Origin: Algoriphagus aquimarinus
GTDB lineage: Bacteria; Bacteroidota; Bacteroidia; Cytophagales; Cyclobacteriaceae
Direction of reading: 5' to 3'
NCBI RefSeq assembly: GCF_900112005.1
Contig: NZ_FOKK01000005.1
Coordinates: 225,183-289,182 of the forward strand
DNA length: 64,000 nt
In this document: one piece after another, positions 45,292 through 54,442 of the stretch
How the letters are laid out: every line of letters begins with the position of its first letter
Position numbering within the stretch: position 1 is the stretch's first letter
Notes under the pieces: model-generated
The model's input: the letters and a program-made list of their open reading frames with translations, nothing else
Databases searched by the model: none
What the model was told of the DNA's origin: nothing
Made by a program: the position numbers and the translations under genes

Positions 45292-46830
45292 ATGAATAAA
45301 AAGAAGATTGTAATTATAGGTGCAGGTCCTGCGGGATTGACTGCTGCCTACGAATTGTCACAAACTGGAAAATACCATATTACAGTACTGGAAGCCGATG
45401 ATCAAGTCGGCGGAATTAGTAAAACAGTGAATCATCAAGGAAACTTGATCGATATAGGAGGACATCGATTCTTTTCAAAATCAGAAAAAGTGTTGAAATG
45501 GTGGATGAAGTTTCTCCCGATATTGGATACTACCCACCATCTTAAGATTGGCTATCATTCTGAAACGCAAGACCTAGATAATCTTATCCAGAAAAATTCG
45601 GAAAATTCCATGCTAGTTCGGAAGAGAAAATCCAGGATTTACTTTAATAAAAAGCTTTTTGATTATCCATTGAAAATAAATATTCAATTGCTACTCAATT
45701 TGGGGGTTTTCAAATCACTAAGGATTGTAAAAGGCATAGCTCATGCAAGATTGTTTCCTATAAAAGAGGAGCATAATTTGGAGGATTTCTTCATCAATAA
45801 TTTTGGTAAAGAGCTATACCTAACGTTTTTTAAAGATTATACTGAAAAGGTCTGGGGAAAGGCCTGTACAGATTTGAGTTCTGAGTGGGGCCGGCAGCGC
45901 ATCAAAAGTTTGAAGGTGAGGGATTTGGTCAAGCATAGCGTTAAGAAAATCTTTGTCCCGAGAAGTGCCAGAAAAGAAAATACTCGATCATTGATTGAGA
46001 AGTTCTTATATCCAGCAAAAGGTCCTGGTATGTTGTGGGAGAAGGTAGCAGATTCTTGTCAGGATGCTGGTGTAGAAATTCTCTTTCAGTCTAGATTGAC
46101 TAAACTTCATATAGAGGATGGATTGGTAAATAAGGTAAGCTATTTTTCAACCTTAGAACCCGCCAATGAAGTCGAGCTGAAATGTGATGCTGTTTTTAGT
46201 ACCATGCCGATTAAAAACTTGTTTGAGTCCCTACAAGCAGAAGTCCCATCAGAAATAGCAGAAATAGCTGAGCAATTAGAATATAGAGATTTTATGATTG
46301 TGGGGTTGGAGCTTAAGAAACTCAAACTGGAACAGGAGAAAGGTAAATTGATTAAAGATAATTGGTTGTACATCCAGGAAGGGAATGTCAAGGTAGGAAG
46401 ACTTCAGATTTTCAATAATTGGAGTCCTTATATGACATCAGCTGATACGGTTTGGATAGGAGCAGAATATTTCTGCCAGCAACATGATGAACTTTGGGAC
46501 TCTTCAGATCAAGATGTGATCAAATTTGCTTTGAAAGAACTCGCTATAATTGGGATCTTGGAAGAAGGAGAATATCTGTCTGGAAAAGTAGTTCGCTGTC
46601 CTAAAGCCTATCCTACTTATTCAGGTAGCTACCATCACCTTAATCAAGTCATTGAATATTTAGACACCAAGGAGAATTTATTTCTTATGGGCAGAAATGG
46701 TCTGCATAAATATAATAACCAAGACCACTCGATGTTGACAGCTTTCAAAGCAGTGGAGCTCTTTGAGAAAGGCGAGCCTTCAAAAAGGGAGATCTGGGCG
46801 ATTAACTCTGATGATGAGTACTTGGGGTAA
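45292..46830 (+). CDS. FAD-dependent amine-oxidase/UDP-galactopyranose-mutase-like flavoprotein
   Basis: 512 residues. The N-terminal dinucleotide-binding GAGPAG motif (Gly10, Gly12, Gly15) is followed by the acidic [11 protein letters not shown](K) segment, as in protoporphyrinogen-oxidase/UDP-galactopyranose-mutase-type flavoproteins. [20 protein letters not shown] and the C-terminal [20 protein letters not shown] are typical of the family often found in glycan clusters. It could act on a sugar nucleotide, a polyprenyl-linked sugar or a lipid. It is not a heme oxidase by context. It ends the glycosyltransferase region and is closed by a terminator. Confidence 0.8.
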   Translation: MNKKKIVIIGAGPAGLTAAYELSQTGKYHITVLEADDQVGGISKTVNHQGNLIDIGGHRFFSKSEKVLKWWMKFLPILDTTHHLKIGYHSETQDLDNLIQKNSENSMLVRKRKSRIYFNKKLFDYPLKINIQLLLNLGVFKSLRIVKGIAHARLFPIKEEHNLEDFFINNFGKELYLTFFKDYTEKVWGKACTDLSSEWGRQRIKSLKVRDLVKHSVKKIFVPRSARKENTRSLIEKFLYPAKGPGMLWEKVADSCQDAGVEILFQSRLTKLHIEDGLVNKVSYFSTLEPANEVELKCDAVFSTMPIKNLFESLQAEVPSEIAEIAEQLEYRDFMIVGLELKKLKLEQEKGKLIKDNWLYIQEGNVKVGRLQIFNNWSPYMTSADTVWIGAEYFCQQHDELWDSSDQDVIKFALKELAIIGILEEGEYLSGKVVRCPKAYPTYSGSYHHLNQVIEYLDTKENLFLMGRNGLHKYNNQDHSMLTAFKAVELFEKGEPSKREIWAINSDDEYLG

Positions 46831-46946
46831 AACTACCTTTTCAAAGATTTTCTCGTTGCAAATATTTGTTCATTACCCTTTAGTCAAGTAATTGATCATC
46901 TTATATCTATTATGAAACAATAGCAGAATTTGAATGATTTTAATAA

Positions 46947-46980
46947 GCCGAGGCAGATGCTGTTCCTCGGTTTTTTTTGT
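46947..46980 (+). terminator. Intrinsic terminator after the flavoprotein gene
   Basis: Stem CCGAGG (46948-46953) / CCTCGG (46965-46970) followed by a T-run. Confidence 0.82.
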
Positions 46981-47119
46981 GATTAATTTGAAATCCTCAT
47001 AATCAAACCTCGAAGAGGAAGTCTTTGTCGCAGGCTTCAATTGCTTAATTGTGTAGAGTAGTCGATGAATATACTTATCTGTAAGAAGGAGGGCGCCTAT
47101 GTCTTTATTGACTAAACAC
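46980..47119. other. Non-coding stretch between the flavoprotein and tRNA-Asn
   Basis: Between two terminators. An 82-codon frame on the minus strand (47121-46873) crosses both and looks fortuitous. Confidence 0.5.
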
Positions 47120-47156
47120 AAAAAAAAACCTGCTAGAAATAAATCTAACAGGTTTT
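47120..47156 (-). terminator. Intrinsic terminator of tRNA-Asn
   Basis: Arms 47125-47137 and 47144-47156 (AAAACCTGCTAGA / TCTAACAGGTTTT, one G-U) with a T-run on the minus strand. Confidence 0.82.
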
Positions 47157-47161
47157 GGACG

Positions 47162-47235
47162 CTCCTTCTCTTGGGCTCGAACCAAGGACCCTCTGATTAA
47201 CAGTCAGATGCTCTAACCAGCTGAGCTAAGAAGGA
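47162..47235 (-). tRNA. tRNA-Asn (anticodon GTT)
   Basis: A 74-base cloverleaf on the minus strand. The acceptor arms TCCTTCT / AGAAGGA pair, with discriminator G at 47162. The D arm GCTC...GAGC, the anticodon stem TCTGA/TCAGA with loop CTGTTAA (anticodon GTT) and the T arm CTTGG-TTCGAGC-CCAAG are all intact. CCA is not encoded. A terminator follows directly. Confidence 0.97.
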
Positions 47236-47494
47236 ATTTTGTGTTTCATTCGGAGCTTGTTCCGAATTGGTGATGCAAATGTAGGAGGCTATTCCATTTA
47301 TTCCAAACTAGTATCCTAAAAAACTCCAGGTTTTTGGCCTATTAGTAGTTTTGGTCTTCTAAATCAGAGACTTAATTTTTCAATTTTTTACTAAAAAACT
47401 ATTAGCTCAACATATTAAAGGGGTATTTCTCAAAACTCAGTAAGATTTGTAACTTGAGATAGGCGAATACAATTGTTCCACTAACTCATTATTC

Positions 47495-48784
47495 ATGTCC
47501 AATTCAATAAATAGACGCGACTTTGTCCGTTATTCAGCTCTTACAGCCTTAGGCTTACAATTTTTACCTTTTCAAGGCCTGAGAGCAGCTACTTCAGATC
47601 GTATACGAGTTGCCCACATTGGTTTAGGCGGAATGGGACTTAATCATCTGAACTGGTTTGCCAACCTACCTGATGTGGAAATAGTAGCGCTCTGTGATGT
47701 GGATGAAGATCGTGCTAAGGAAGCTCTGCTACAGCTTAAAAAAGTCCATCCTACTACCAAAGCTGAAGTGTTTACAGATTTCCGACATGTGTTAGATAGG
47801 CAAGATATTGATGCAGTTACTATCGCAACACCTGATCACTGGCATGCGCAGATTACCATATTAGCTTTCCAGGCAGGTAAGGACGTATACAGCGAAAAGC
47901 CACTTTCATACTCTCAGCATGAAGGCAAGCTGATGTTAGCTTCGCAAAATCAAACAAATCAGATCTTTCAACTCGGTAACCAGATTCATGCGGGAGATAA
48001 TTACCATCGTGTTGCCGAAATCATCAAATCTGGGGTGTTGGGAAAAATCAAGACAGTTCGGCTTTGGAAAAGTGGAGAGCCTCCAGTTATTCCAGCCTTA
48101 ACTTATCAGAAACCTCCTTCTAATTTGAATTGGGATATGTGGTTAGGTCCTGCGCCTTTTTCAGAATATGCTCCAGAAAAATGCCATTTCAACTACCGTT
48201 ACTTCATGGAATATTCCGGTGGAGTTTTTCAAGATTTCTGGTGTCATATAGCAGATATAGTTTGGTGGTCTATGGAGCCGTCGGGACTTAAAAAGATAAA
48301 AGCAAACGGGGAGAGTTCGGATGGGGTTGGGGATACTCCTAAATGGATCGATGTGGATTTTAAATTTAAAAAACTTGACCTTCATTGGACATCTATACCG
48401 CCCGATGTTCCTGGTGCAGCCGGAAAGGGAATTGGAGCCTATTTTGAAGGGAGTAAGGGTACTTTGGTTTGTGACTATTCCAGTCGTGAAATCAGGATTG
48501 ATGGCAAGGTCATGAATGATATTCCAGAAATACCAAAGACGATTGTTCGCTCTCCGGGACATCAGCAAAACTTCATCGATGCTGTGAAATCCCGTACACA
48601 ACCTGAATCCTATTTGGAGTACGCACGTAGCATGACCATGCCTATGCATTTAGCACTTATATCTTTCCGCCTCAAAGAGGAATTGAAGTGGGATGCTAAA
48701 AAAGAGCTTTTCAAGAATAATGACGCTGCCAATCAGTTACTGTTCAGGCCATATAGAGATAAGTGGAATCTAATAGGAGCTTGA
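47495..48784 (+). CDS. Tat-exported Gfo/Idh/MocA-family oxidoreductase
   Basis: 429 residues. The twin-arginine signal NRRDFVRYSALTALGLQFL (Arg7-Arg8) indicates export in folded form with cofactor. The Rossmann domain opens with VAHIGLGGMGLNHL, and ATPDHWHAQITI and GKDVYSEKPLS (EKP motif with catalytic Lys) are family signatures. NAD(P)-dependent sugar or inositol dehydrogenases are typical. Export via Tat suggests tightly bound NAD(P), as in the periplasmic glucose-fructose oxidoreductase type. It is 44 bp upstream of the iorA-like gene on the same strand and likely in one operon. Substrate unknown. Confidence 0.9.
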   Translation: MSNSINRRDFVRYSALTALGLQFLPFQGLRAATSDRIRVAHIGLGGMGLNHLNWFANLPDVEIVALCDVDEDRAKEALLQLKKVHPTTKAEVFTDFRHVLDRQDIDAVTIATPDHWHAQITILAFQAGKDVYSEKPLSYSQHEGKLMLASQNQTNQIFQLGNQIHAGDNYHRVAEIIKSGVLGKIKTVRLWKSGEPPVIPALTYQKPPSNLNWDMWLGPAPFSEYAPEKCHFNYRYFMEYSGGVFQDFWCHIADIVWWSMEPSGLKKIKANGESSDGVGDTPKWIDVDFKFKKLDLHWTSIPPDVPGAAGKGIGAYFEGSKGTLVCDYSSREIRIDGKVMNDIPEIPKTIVRSPGHQQNFIDAVKSRTQPESYLEYARSMTMPMHLALISFRLKEELKWDAKKELFKNNDAANQLLFRPYRDKWNLIGA

Positions 48785-48828
48785 TAAAACAAAAAGGGTA
48801 AATTGATTAGAATATAAATCTGAAAGTA

Positions 48829-49287
48829 ATGGCTAAATACACACTGACCGTCAATGGCGGAAATAAAGAAGTAGAAGCAATGGAGGATATGCCACTTTTG
48901 TGGGTAATCAGGGATTTGCTAGGCATGAAGGGGACCAAATTTGGCTGTGGTCAGGCGCTATGTGGCGCTTGCACTGTTCATTTGGATGGTGTTGCTATTC
49001 GTTCGTGCTCACTTCCGGTATCTTCCGTGGGCGAAGGCAAAATCACCACTATTGAAGGGCTTTCGGAGGGTTGTGATCATCCAGTCCAAAAAGCTTGGGT
49101 GCAGCATAACGTACCTCAGTGCGGCTACTGTCAATCTGGACAGATCATGAATGCTGCAGCACTACTTACAGCTAACCCGACCCCTACTGATGAAGAAATA
49201 GAACAGGGAATGGCGGGGAACTTGTGTCGTTGTGGCACCTATAACCGTATCAAAGAAGCTATCGTGACCGCTTCCAAATCTCTTTAA
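48829..49287 (+). CDS. [2Fe-2S] subunit of IorA/xanthine-dehydrogenase-type oxidoreductase
   Basis: 152 residues. The plant-type [2Fe-2S] cluster is bound by Cys40, Cys45, Cys48 and Cys60 ([12 protein letters not shown]), and the second cluster by Cys98, Cys101, Cys133 and Cys135 ([13 protein letters not shown]). This is the small electron-transfer subunit of molybdenum hydroxylases, closest to isoquinoline 1-oxidoreductase alpha. It has no signal of its own and is probably carried out of the cytoplasm with its Tat-signal partner. Directly upstream of the large subunit (26 bp). Confidence 0.93.
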   Translation: MAKYTLTVNGGNKEVEAMEDMPLLWVIRDLLGMKGTKFGCGQALCGACTVHLDGVAIRSCSLPVSSVGEGKITTIEGLSEGCDHPVQKAWVQHNVPQCGYCQSGQIMNAAALLTANPTPTDEEIEQGMAGNLCRCGTYNRIKEAIVTASKSL

Positions 49288-49313
49288 TTTTTCTAATCAA
49301 ACCCACTATACCT

Positions 49314-51599
49314 ATGCTTCCAAATATTCCATTTCTCAAAAAAGGTAAAAGAGAAGATCAGAGTAAGATATTCCTGGCTTCACGAAGAGATTTTTTAAAA
49401 CTAGGCTCATTGGCTTCGGGAGGACTCCTATTAGGGGTGAGTTTCCAATGTTCGGGGCCTAAGGGAGAATCGGTAACTTTTGCGCCGAATGTATATATAA
49501 GTATCAATTCAGAAAATGAGGTGACCTTGGTTGCCCACCGATCTGAGATGGGAACCGGTATCCGAACTTCACTTCCGCAGATCGTTGCTGATGAGTTAGG
49601 GGCAGATTGGTCTAAAATCAAGATTATTCAGGCAGAAGGAGATGAGGAGAAATATGGTAATCAGAACACAGATGGCTCCTTCTCTATTCGGATGTTCTAT
49701 GAGCCAATGCGCAAAGCTGGAGCTACTGCGAGGTACATGTTGATTGCGGCAGCTGCTTCCGAATGGGGTGTAGAAGCTTCCGAATGTGACACGCAAGATG
49801 GTATGGTGATACATTCAGGAAACGGGAAGAAGGTTAGTTTTGGTGACTTGGTAGGTAAGCTGAAAGATGCTCCAATGCCAGATCCCGCGAGTGTGAAATT
49901 GAAGAACTTTTCTAATTATAAACTAATAGGCACTGATGTGCCCATCTATGATCTTAAAGATATAGCCTGTGGCAAAGCCGTATTTGGAGCAGATGTGAAT
50001 CTGCCCAATATGAAAATTGCAGTAGTAAAGAGGAGCCCAGTCATTGGAGCCAAAGTTATTTCATACAATGATAAAAATGCTTTAGCTGTTCCTGGGGTAG
50101 TTCAGGTAGTGAAAATTGAAGGCTCAGGTTTTCCTCCTGGTTTGGATAAGGCTTTGGAGGGCATAGCAGTAATTGCTGATTCTACTTGGTCGGCGATCAA
50201 AGGTCGGGAAGCATTGGAGATAGAGTGGGATTTGGGAGAAAACCAGAATTACAATTCTGATCAGCAGCAGACAGAAATGCTAAAGAGCACAAAAGGAAAT
50301 GGGAAAATAAGAAGAGAAAGAGGAGACTTTGACAAGGCAAGTAAATCAGCATCTAAATCTCTAGAAAGAACCTATGAGGCTCCATTTTATGCACACGCAA
50401 CTATAGAGCCGCCGGCAGCAATAGCTGATGTGAAAGAAGATGGTTCCTGTGAAGTGTGGGCACCAAGTCAGCACCCGCAATGGGCAAGAGGAGCGGTAGC
50501 TGCTGCTATTGGTGCTGATATCGCCAATGTCAGAATAAATGTAACCTTATTAGGTGGAGGTTTTGGAAGAAAATCCAAACCTGATTTTATCGTAGAGGCG
50601 GCCTTGCTGTCAAAAGCTGCCAAAGCGCCCGTTCGAGTTCAATGGACACGTGAAGATGATCTGCACTTTGACTTTTTCCATTCCCATAGTGCGCAGCGTA
50701 TCGAAGCGAGTTTGGATGCAACTGGAAATCTAACAGGCTGGAACCATCATACTGTTTTTCCAGCGATCGGATCCACCGGCAGCAAAGAGGAATTACATCC
50801 TTCTGATGGGGAATTGGAGTTAGGCTGTGTTGATTTTCCTTTTGATGTGCCAAACATTAGGATAGAATCCCATGAGTCCACTGGGAACACAAGAGTTGGA
50901 TGGCTGCGATCGGTGAGCAATATCCACCATGCTTTTGCCATACATTCTATGATGGATGAAATAGCGGAGGCAAGAGGCAAAGATCCCATAGAAAATGCAA
51001 TTGAACTTTTGGGGGTGGATAGAGATATTACCTTTCAATCTGAAATGACAAGTGGTGAGTTTGGGAACTATGGAGAGAAAATAGAAGATTATCCTTGGAA
51101 TACGGGAAGGATGAAAAATGTCATCAGAAAAGTTGCGGAAACGTCGAATTGGTCGGACAATAAAGCTAATGGGAAAATCATGGGCTTTGCAGCTCATAAA
51201 AGCTTTCTGACCTATGTAGCCTGTGTGGTGATGTTGGAAAAAGGGTCCGATGGAAACAACACTATTTCAGATGTGTATTATGTGGTGGATTGCGGAGTTG
51301 CGGTCAATACAGATCGAATCAGATCTCAGTTTGAGGGTGGTTCTCAATTTGCGACCAGTTTAGCGACAACTTCCAAAATCACTTTTGATAAGGGACAGGT
51401 TCAGCAAAACAACTTTGATACCTATCAGATCATTAGAATGCCAGCTTCCCCCAAAAATATCCATGTGCATATTATAGAAAGTCAAATAAAACCTACAGGA
51501 GTAGGAGAGCCTCCTGTTCCTCCATTTATTCCGGCATTGGCAAATGCCATGTACCAAATGAATGGAAAAAGGATCTATAAATTACCCTTCAAAGTTTAA
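49314..51599 (+). CDS. Molybdopterin large subunit of IorB-type aldehyde/heterocycle oxidoreductase
   Basis: 761 residues. The twin-arginine signal ASRRDFLKLGSLASGGLLLG (Arg24-Arg25) shows Tat export. The body fits IorB-like molybdenum-cytosine-dinucleotide enzymes, with MGTGIRTSLPQIVADELG, GGGFGRKSKPDF, and a C-terminal GVGEPPVPPFIPALANAMY motif carrying the conserved catalytic Glu. It oxidises aldehydes or N-heterocycles. No FAD subunit or cytochrome is encoded beside it, so electrons must pass through the small subunit to an unlinked acceptor. A terminator follows. Confidence 0.92.
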   Translation: MLPNIPFLKKGKREDQSKIFLASRRDFLKLGSLASGGLLLGVSFQCSGPKGESVTFAPNVYISINSENEVTLVAHRSEMGTGIRTSLPQIVADELGADWSKIKIIQAEGDEEKYGNQNTDGSFSIRMFYEPMRKAGATARYMLIAAAASEWGVEASECDTQDGMVIHSGNGKKVSFGDLVGKLKDAPMPDPASVKLKNFSNYKLIGTDVPIYDLKDIACGKAVFGADVNLPNMKIAVVKRSPVIGAKVISYNDKNALAVPGVVQVVKIEGSGFPPGLDKALEGIAVIADSTWSAIKGREALEIEWDLGENQNYNSDQQQTEMLKSTKGNGKIRRERGDFDKASKSASKSLERTYEAPFYAHATIEPPAAIADVKEDGSCEVWAPSQHPQWARGAVAAAIGADIANVRINVTLLGGGFGRKSKPDFIVEAALLSKAAKAPVRVQWTREDDLHFDFFHSHSAQRIEASLDATGNLTGWNHHTVFPAIGSTGSKEELHPSDGELELGCVDFPFDVPNIRIESHESTGNTRVGWLRSVSNIHHAFAIHSMMDEIAEARGKDPIENAIELLGVDRDITFQSEMTSGEFGNYGEKIEDYPWNTGRMKNVIRKVAETSNWSDNKANGKIMGFAAHKSFLTYVACVVMLEKGSDGNNTISDVYYVVDCGVAVNTDRIRSQFEGGSQFATSLATTSKITFDKGQVQQNNFDTYQIIRMPASPKNIHVHIIESQIKPTGVGEPPVPPFIPALANAMYQMNGKRIYKLPFKV

Positions 51600-51607
51600 T
51601 TCAGATA

Positions 51608-51650
51608 GGAAGACTCAACTTCATTTTATCAATTGGAGTTGAGTCTTTTT
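51608..51650 (+). terminator. Intrinsic terminator after the iorB-like gene
   Basis: 11-bp arms AAGACTCAACT (51610-51620) and AGTTGAGTCTT (51637-51647), then TTT. Confidence 0.88.
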
Positions 51651-52071
51651 ACTTTTGATCTTTCACACTGAATCTCCTTGTGAGTGTCTTAATATGCTTT
51701 TTATTTCGAAATCTGAGCGCGGACCAATCCTCATTTATGGCAATCTGACGAACGCCTTCATAGTCAAACTCTCCTAAATATTTCCAACCGAAATCGCGAT
51801 TAATCTTTGCTTTATATCTCTTCGATGTGCCTTTTGGATAAGCCATCCATAGTTGCTGATCATCCGGGGCCTTTGCCTGCATTTCAAAGAAATACTGCAT
51901 CACTTCTTCCTCAGTCTGAACAAATGCTACCATGAAATCGGGCTTAGCTTCAGGGTTGATTAAGCCATCTTTTTCCCATGTAGAAATCAATTCCTTTAAT
52001 TCAGAAGGGATATTCCATAGTTGAATATTCATCCCCTCCTTCCAAGTCATTTTCTTAAGTATTGGATCCAT
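51649..52071 (-). CDS. DUF3052-like protein of unknown function
   Basis: 140 residues from ATG 52071; an in-frame TTG two codons upstream is also possible. It has an LWMAYPKGTSKRYKAKINRDF segment like the VWxxYPKG core of DUF3052/YdeI-related proteins, then a GWKYLGEFDY and a basic C-terminus with LRFRNKKHIKTLTRRF. No enzymatic motif. It is a single cytoplasmic gene, divergent from the next one. Function unknown. Confidence 0.7.
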   Translation of the reverse strand: MDPILKKMTWKEGMNIQLWNIPSELKELISTWEKDGLINPEAKPDFMVAFVQTEEEVMQYFFEMQAKAPDDQQLWMAYPKGTSKRYKAKINRDFGWKYLGEFDYEGVRQIAINEDWSALRFRNKKHIKTLTRRFSVKDQK

Positions 52072-52181
52072 TTTCAACTTTATAGATGTTTGCTAATATA
52101 AAAATAACCTATTAAGAGCTGAATAGATAGTACGTCTGCTAAGCATTTTATTTACTTTTAACCTGTATTCAAAGCGTTCCC

Positions 52182-53045
52182 ATGAAAACTCCTATAGTAG
52201 TCTTACTCTTGTTTTTTTTAGTTTCTTGTGTTAGTGCTCAGGAAGAAGTTGTTACCAGTTTTGGTGAAGGAATTGCAGTTGCGACCCTGAATGACGATGG
52301 ACTTGATGAGATTTCTGGAATGGCATGTAGCAGAAATATTCAAGGTTTGATATACGTTCACAACGATAGTGGAGGAGAAGCTGCCGTTTATGTGTTGGAC
52401 TCCTTAGGGAATAATGTAGGGAAAATCGAACTCCTCGGTACGCAAAATAGGGATTGGGAGGATATAGCCATAGGTCCAGGGGTAGATGGTAAGTTTTATA
52501 TCTATATTGGAGAGATAGGAGATAACAATGCCGTTCATGAAGAAATAGTGCTTTATCGAATTCCTGAGCCAAGTGTCCATAATTCTACCGCCCAGATTAC
52601 TCCAGAGAGGACCATACTTAAGTATCCAGGAGGAGCTAGAGATGCAGAGTCATTGATGGTTGATCCAACCTCTGGCGATATCTTCATTATTTCAAAACGG
52701 GATAGTCTAAATACGCTTTATCGCTTAGCTGCAGGTAAATTTGGAAGTAGTGAAGCAGAACTTGAAGAATTGATCAAACTTCCATTAACAAGTGCTACTG
52801 CGGCTGATATCTCTGCTGATGGTAGTCAAATTCTAGTAAAAAACTACCTTACAATATATTTTTGGAAGAGAAATCCTGGTGAATCTGTTGTTCAGGCAAT
52901 GAGTAGAAAACCTAAAGAATTGCCTTACTCTCCAGAACCTCAGGGAGAAGCAATTGGATTTTTACCTAATGGGAAAGCATTCTATACACTAAGCGAAAAA
53001 CGATTTGATTTGGAGCCGGTATTGTATAAATACACAGCCAAATAA
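52182..53045 (+). CDS. Secreted predicted beta-propeller protein
   Basis: 287 residues with signal peptide MKTPIVVLLLFFLVSCVSAQ; the Cys within it could be a lipobox (LVSC), so a lipoprotein is possible. The repeating short beta segments with loops such as NDSGGEAAVYVLD, NRDWEDIAIGPG and DAESLMVDPTSGDIFIISKR suggest a six-bladed propeller, as in SdiA-regulated or 'NHL/strictosidine-like' families. No catalytic motif is recognised. The ctlX gene starts 5 bp after the stop, so the two are co-expressed. Confidence 0.75.
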   Translation: MKTPIVVLLLFFLVSCVSAQEEVVTSFGEGIAVATLNDDGLDEISGMACSRNIQGLIYVHNDSGGEAAVYVLDSLGNNVGKIELLGTQNRDWEDIAIGPGVDGKFYIYIGEIGDNNAVHEEIVLYRIPEPSVHNSTAQITPERTILKYPGGARDAESLMVDPTSGDIFIISKRDSLNTLYRLAAGKFGSSEAELEELIKLPLTSATAADISADGSQILVKNYLTIYFWKRNPGESVVQAMSRKPKELPYSPEPQGEAIGFLPNGKAFYTLSEKRFDLEPVLYKYTAK

Positions 53046-53050
53046 TTCTT

Positions 53051-53989
53051 ATGCAGACTTCCACTACTGTGTTGATGGTTCGGCCGGCGAATTTTGGCTT
53101 TAATCCTGAAACTGCGGAGAATAACTTTTATCAATTACCAGATAGTAGATCTGCGGGTGAAATCAGTCTGCTAGCCCAAAAAGAATTTGATGGCTTTGTG
53201 GCGATGCTGAGAGATCAGGGTGTCAATGTGCTCGTAGAGGACGATACTTCTGACCCAATCAAGCCAGATGCAGTATTTCCTAACAATTGGTTTAGCACAC
53301 ATCCTGACGGAAAGTTGATTTTGTATCCCATGTTTTCTCCTAATAGAAGGCTGGAGCGAAGAAAGGAATTGATCGAGAATTTGATGAAGCGCAAGTTTAA
53401 AGTTGATGACATTATAGACTTAAGCTTTTTCGAAGAAGATGAGCAGTATTTGGAGGGCACTGGAAGTATAGTACTGGATCATCAGTCCAAAACAATTTTT
53501 GCCTGCTACTCGGAGCGTACACATCAAATCCCTTTAGATTATGTAGGTAAGCTCCTTGGATACAAAGTAGTTGGATTTCGAGCTGCGCAAGAGATTAATG
53601 GTGTATCTGCTCCGATTTACCATACCAACGTGATGATGCATATTGGTTCTGAGTTGGCAGTGGTATGTTTAGATAGTATTTCAAAAGCTTCAGAAAAGCA
53701 ATTGGTGCAAAAAAGCTTGACCCAAGCCGGTAAAAAGGTAGTGCCTATTACTCCTAAACAAAAGTTTCACTTTGCGGGAAATATGCTAGAGGTAGGTAAT
53801 GAGGGGGGAGAAAAATTTACCATAATGTCTGAAACAGCCCTTGATTCACTGAATATTGGCCAGATTCAACTTATAGAAAAATACTCCACCATCATCAGCC
53901 CTTCTATTCCCACCATCGAAAAATTGGGAGGTGGAAGTGCTCGCTGTATGATGGCAGAGATTTTTTTACCTTTCGATGAAAGTTTTTAA
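53051..53989 (+). CDS. ctlX: Citrulline utilization hydrolase-type (CtlX) amidinohydrolase
   Basis: 312 residues of the guanidino-group-modifying (penta-beta/alpha propeller) family with dimethylargininase and arginine deiminase. PDAVFPNNWFSTHPDGK (73-87, with the Asn/His pocket), the catalytic His region PIYHTNVMMHIGSE, and the nucleophile Cys299 in SARCMMAEIF are visible. The assignment as CtlX (hydrolysis of citrulline) comes from the family's Bacteroidota branch; related substrates are possible. It follows the secreted protein after 5 bp. No arginine deiminase or transporter gene is nearby. Confidence 0.85.
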   Translation: MQTSTTVLMVRPANFGFNPETAENNFYQLPDSRSAGEISLLAQKEFDGFVAMLRDQGVNVLVEDDTSDPIKPDAVFPNNWFSTHPDGKLILYPMFSPNRRLERRKELIENLMKRKFKVDDIIDLSFFEEDEQYLEGTGSIVLDHQSKTIFACYSERTHQIPLDYVGKLLGYKVVGFRAAQEINGVSAPIYHTNVMMHIGSELAVVCLDSISKASEKQLVQKSLTQAGKKVVPITPKQKFHFAGNMLEVGNEGGEKFTIMSETALDSLNIGQIQLIEKYSTIISPSIPTIEKLGGGSARCMMAEIFLPFDESF

Positions 53990-54005
53990 GTGTAAACTTG
54001 AAATG

Positions 54006-54137
54006 TTATTCCACAATCGGATCTACTTTCTTTTTTCTTTCCATCTCCAAATTATTTAGATCTGTAATGCTTTTAATAGCCTCTGTAGTTGAGTTTGTAG
54101 CTTGATCTGTCGGTTTGATTATCTTTTTACCTGCCAT
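54006..54137 (-). CDS. Possible 43-residue small protein
   Basis: An open frame of 43 codons plus stop, from ATG 54137 to TAA 54006, in the 453-bp gap between ctlX and purB. The product MAGKKIIKPTDQATNSTTEA ... is hydrophilic, with many Lys, Thr and Asn and no Cys, and looks like a compact basic peptide. No domain is recognised and no strong SD is seen (AAAGTAAA before ATG). Composition is protein-like and no comparable frame exists elsewhere in the gap, but the short length leaves real doubt. Confidence 0.4.
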   Translation of the reverse strand: MAGKKIIKPTDQATNSTTEAIKSITDLNNLEMERKKKVDPIVE

Positions 54138-54354
54138 TTTACTTTTTATTTAAAGGTTAAAATATTTACAAGCATTCTATTGTATTTGAAATGCTTTTTT
54201 AATTTTATGAAAGTAAAATAATGCTTTTTTCTAATAATAATGCAATCCTATAGCTCTTAAATTGTATTTGAACTCCTACTTGATGGGTTTCACCTGAAAA
54301 CTCAGCGTCAATTAAGTTTATTGAGTGTAAAGCGCTTTTAATGAGCTTTATAAT

Positions 54355-54407
54355 AAAAAGGGCTAATAGGATTAAGAAGTGATTGCAATTCTTAATCCTA
54401 TTAGCCC
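54355..54407 (-). terminator. Long, perfect intrinsic terminator of purB
   Basis: A 19-bp perfect stem (arms 54360-54378 and 54389-54407) with a 10-base loop. On the minus strand it is followed by TTTTTATT, and it sits 36 bp past the purB stop. Confidence 0.93.
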
Positions 54408-54442
54408 AAATGGAGTGAAATATTCTAGAAGCTTACCCGCGC

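Noticed and set aside
46873..47121. 82-codon frame on the minus strand near tRNA-Asn
   Set aside because: It crosses two intrinsic terminators and shows no protein-like pattern or start signal.
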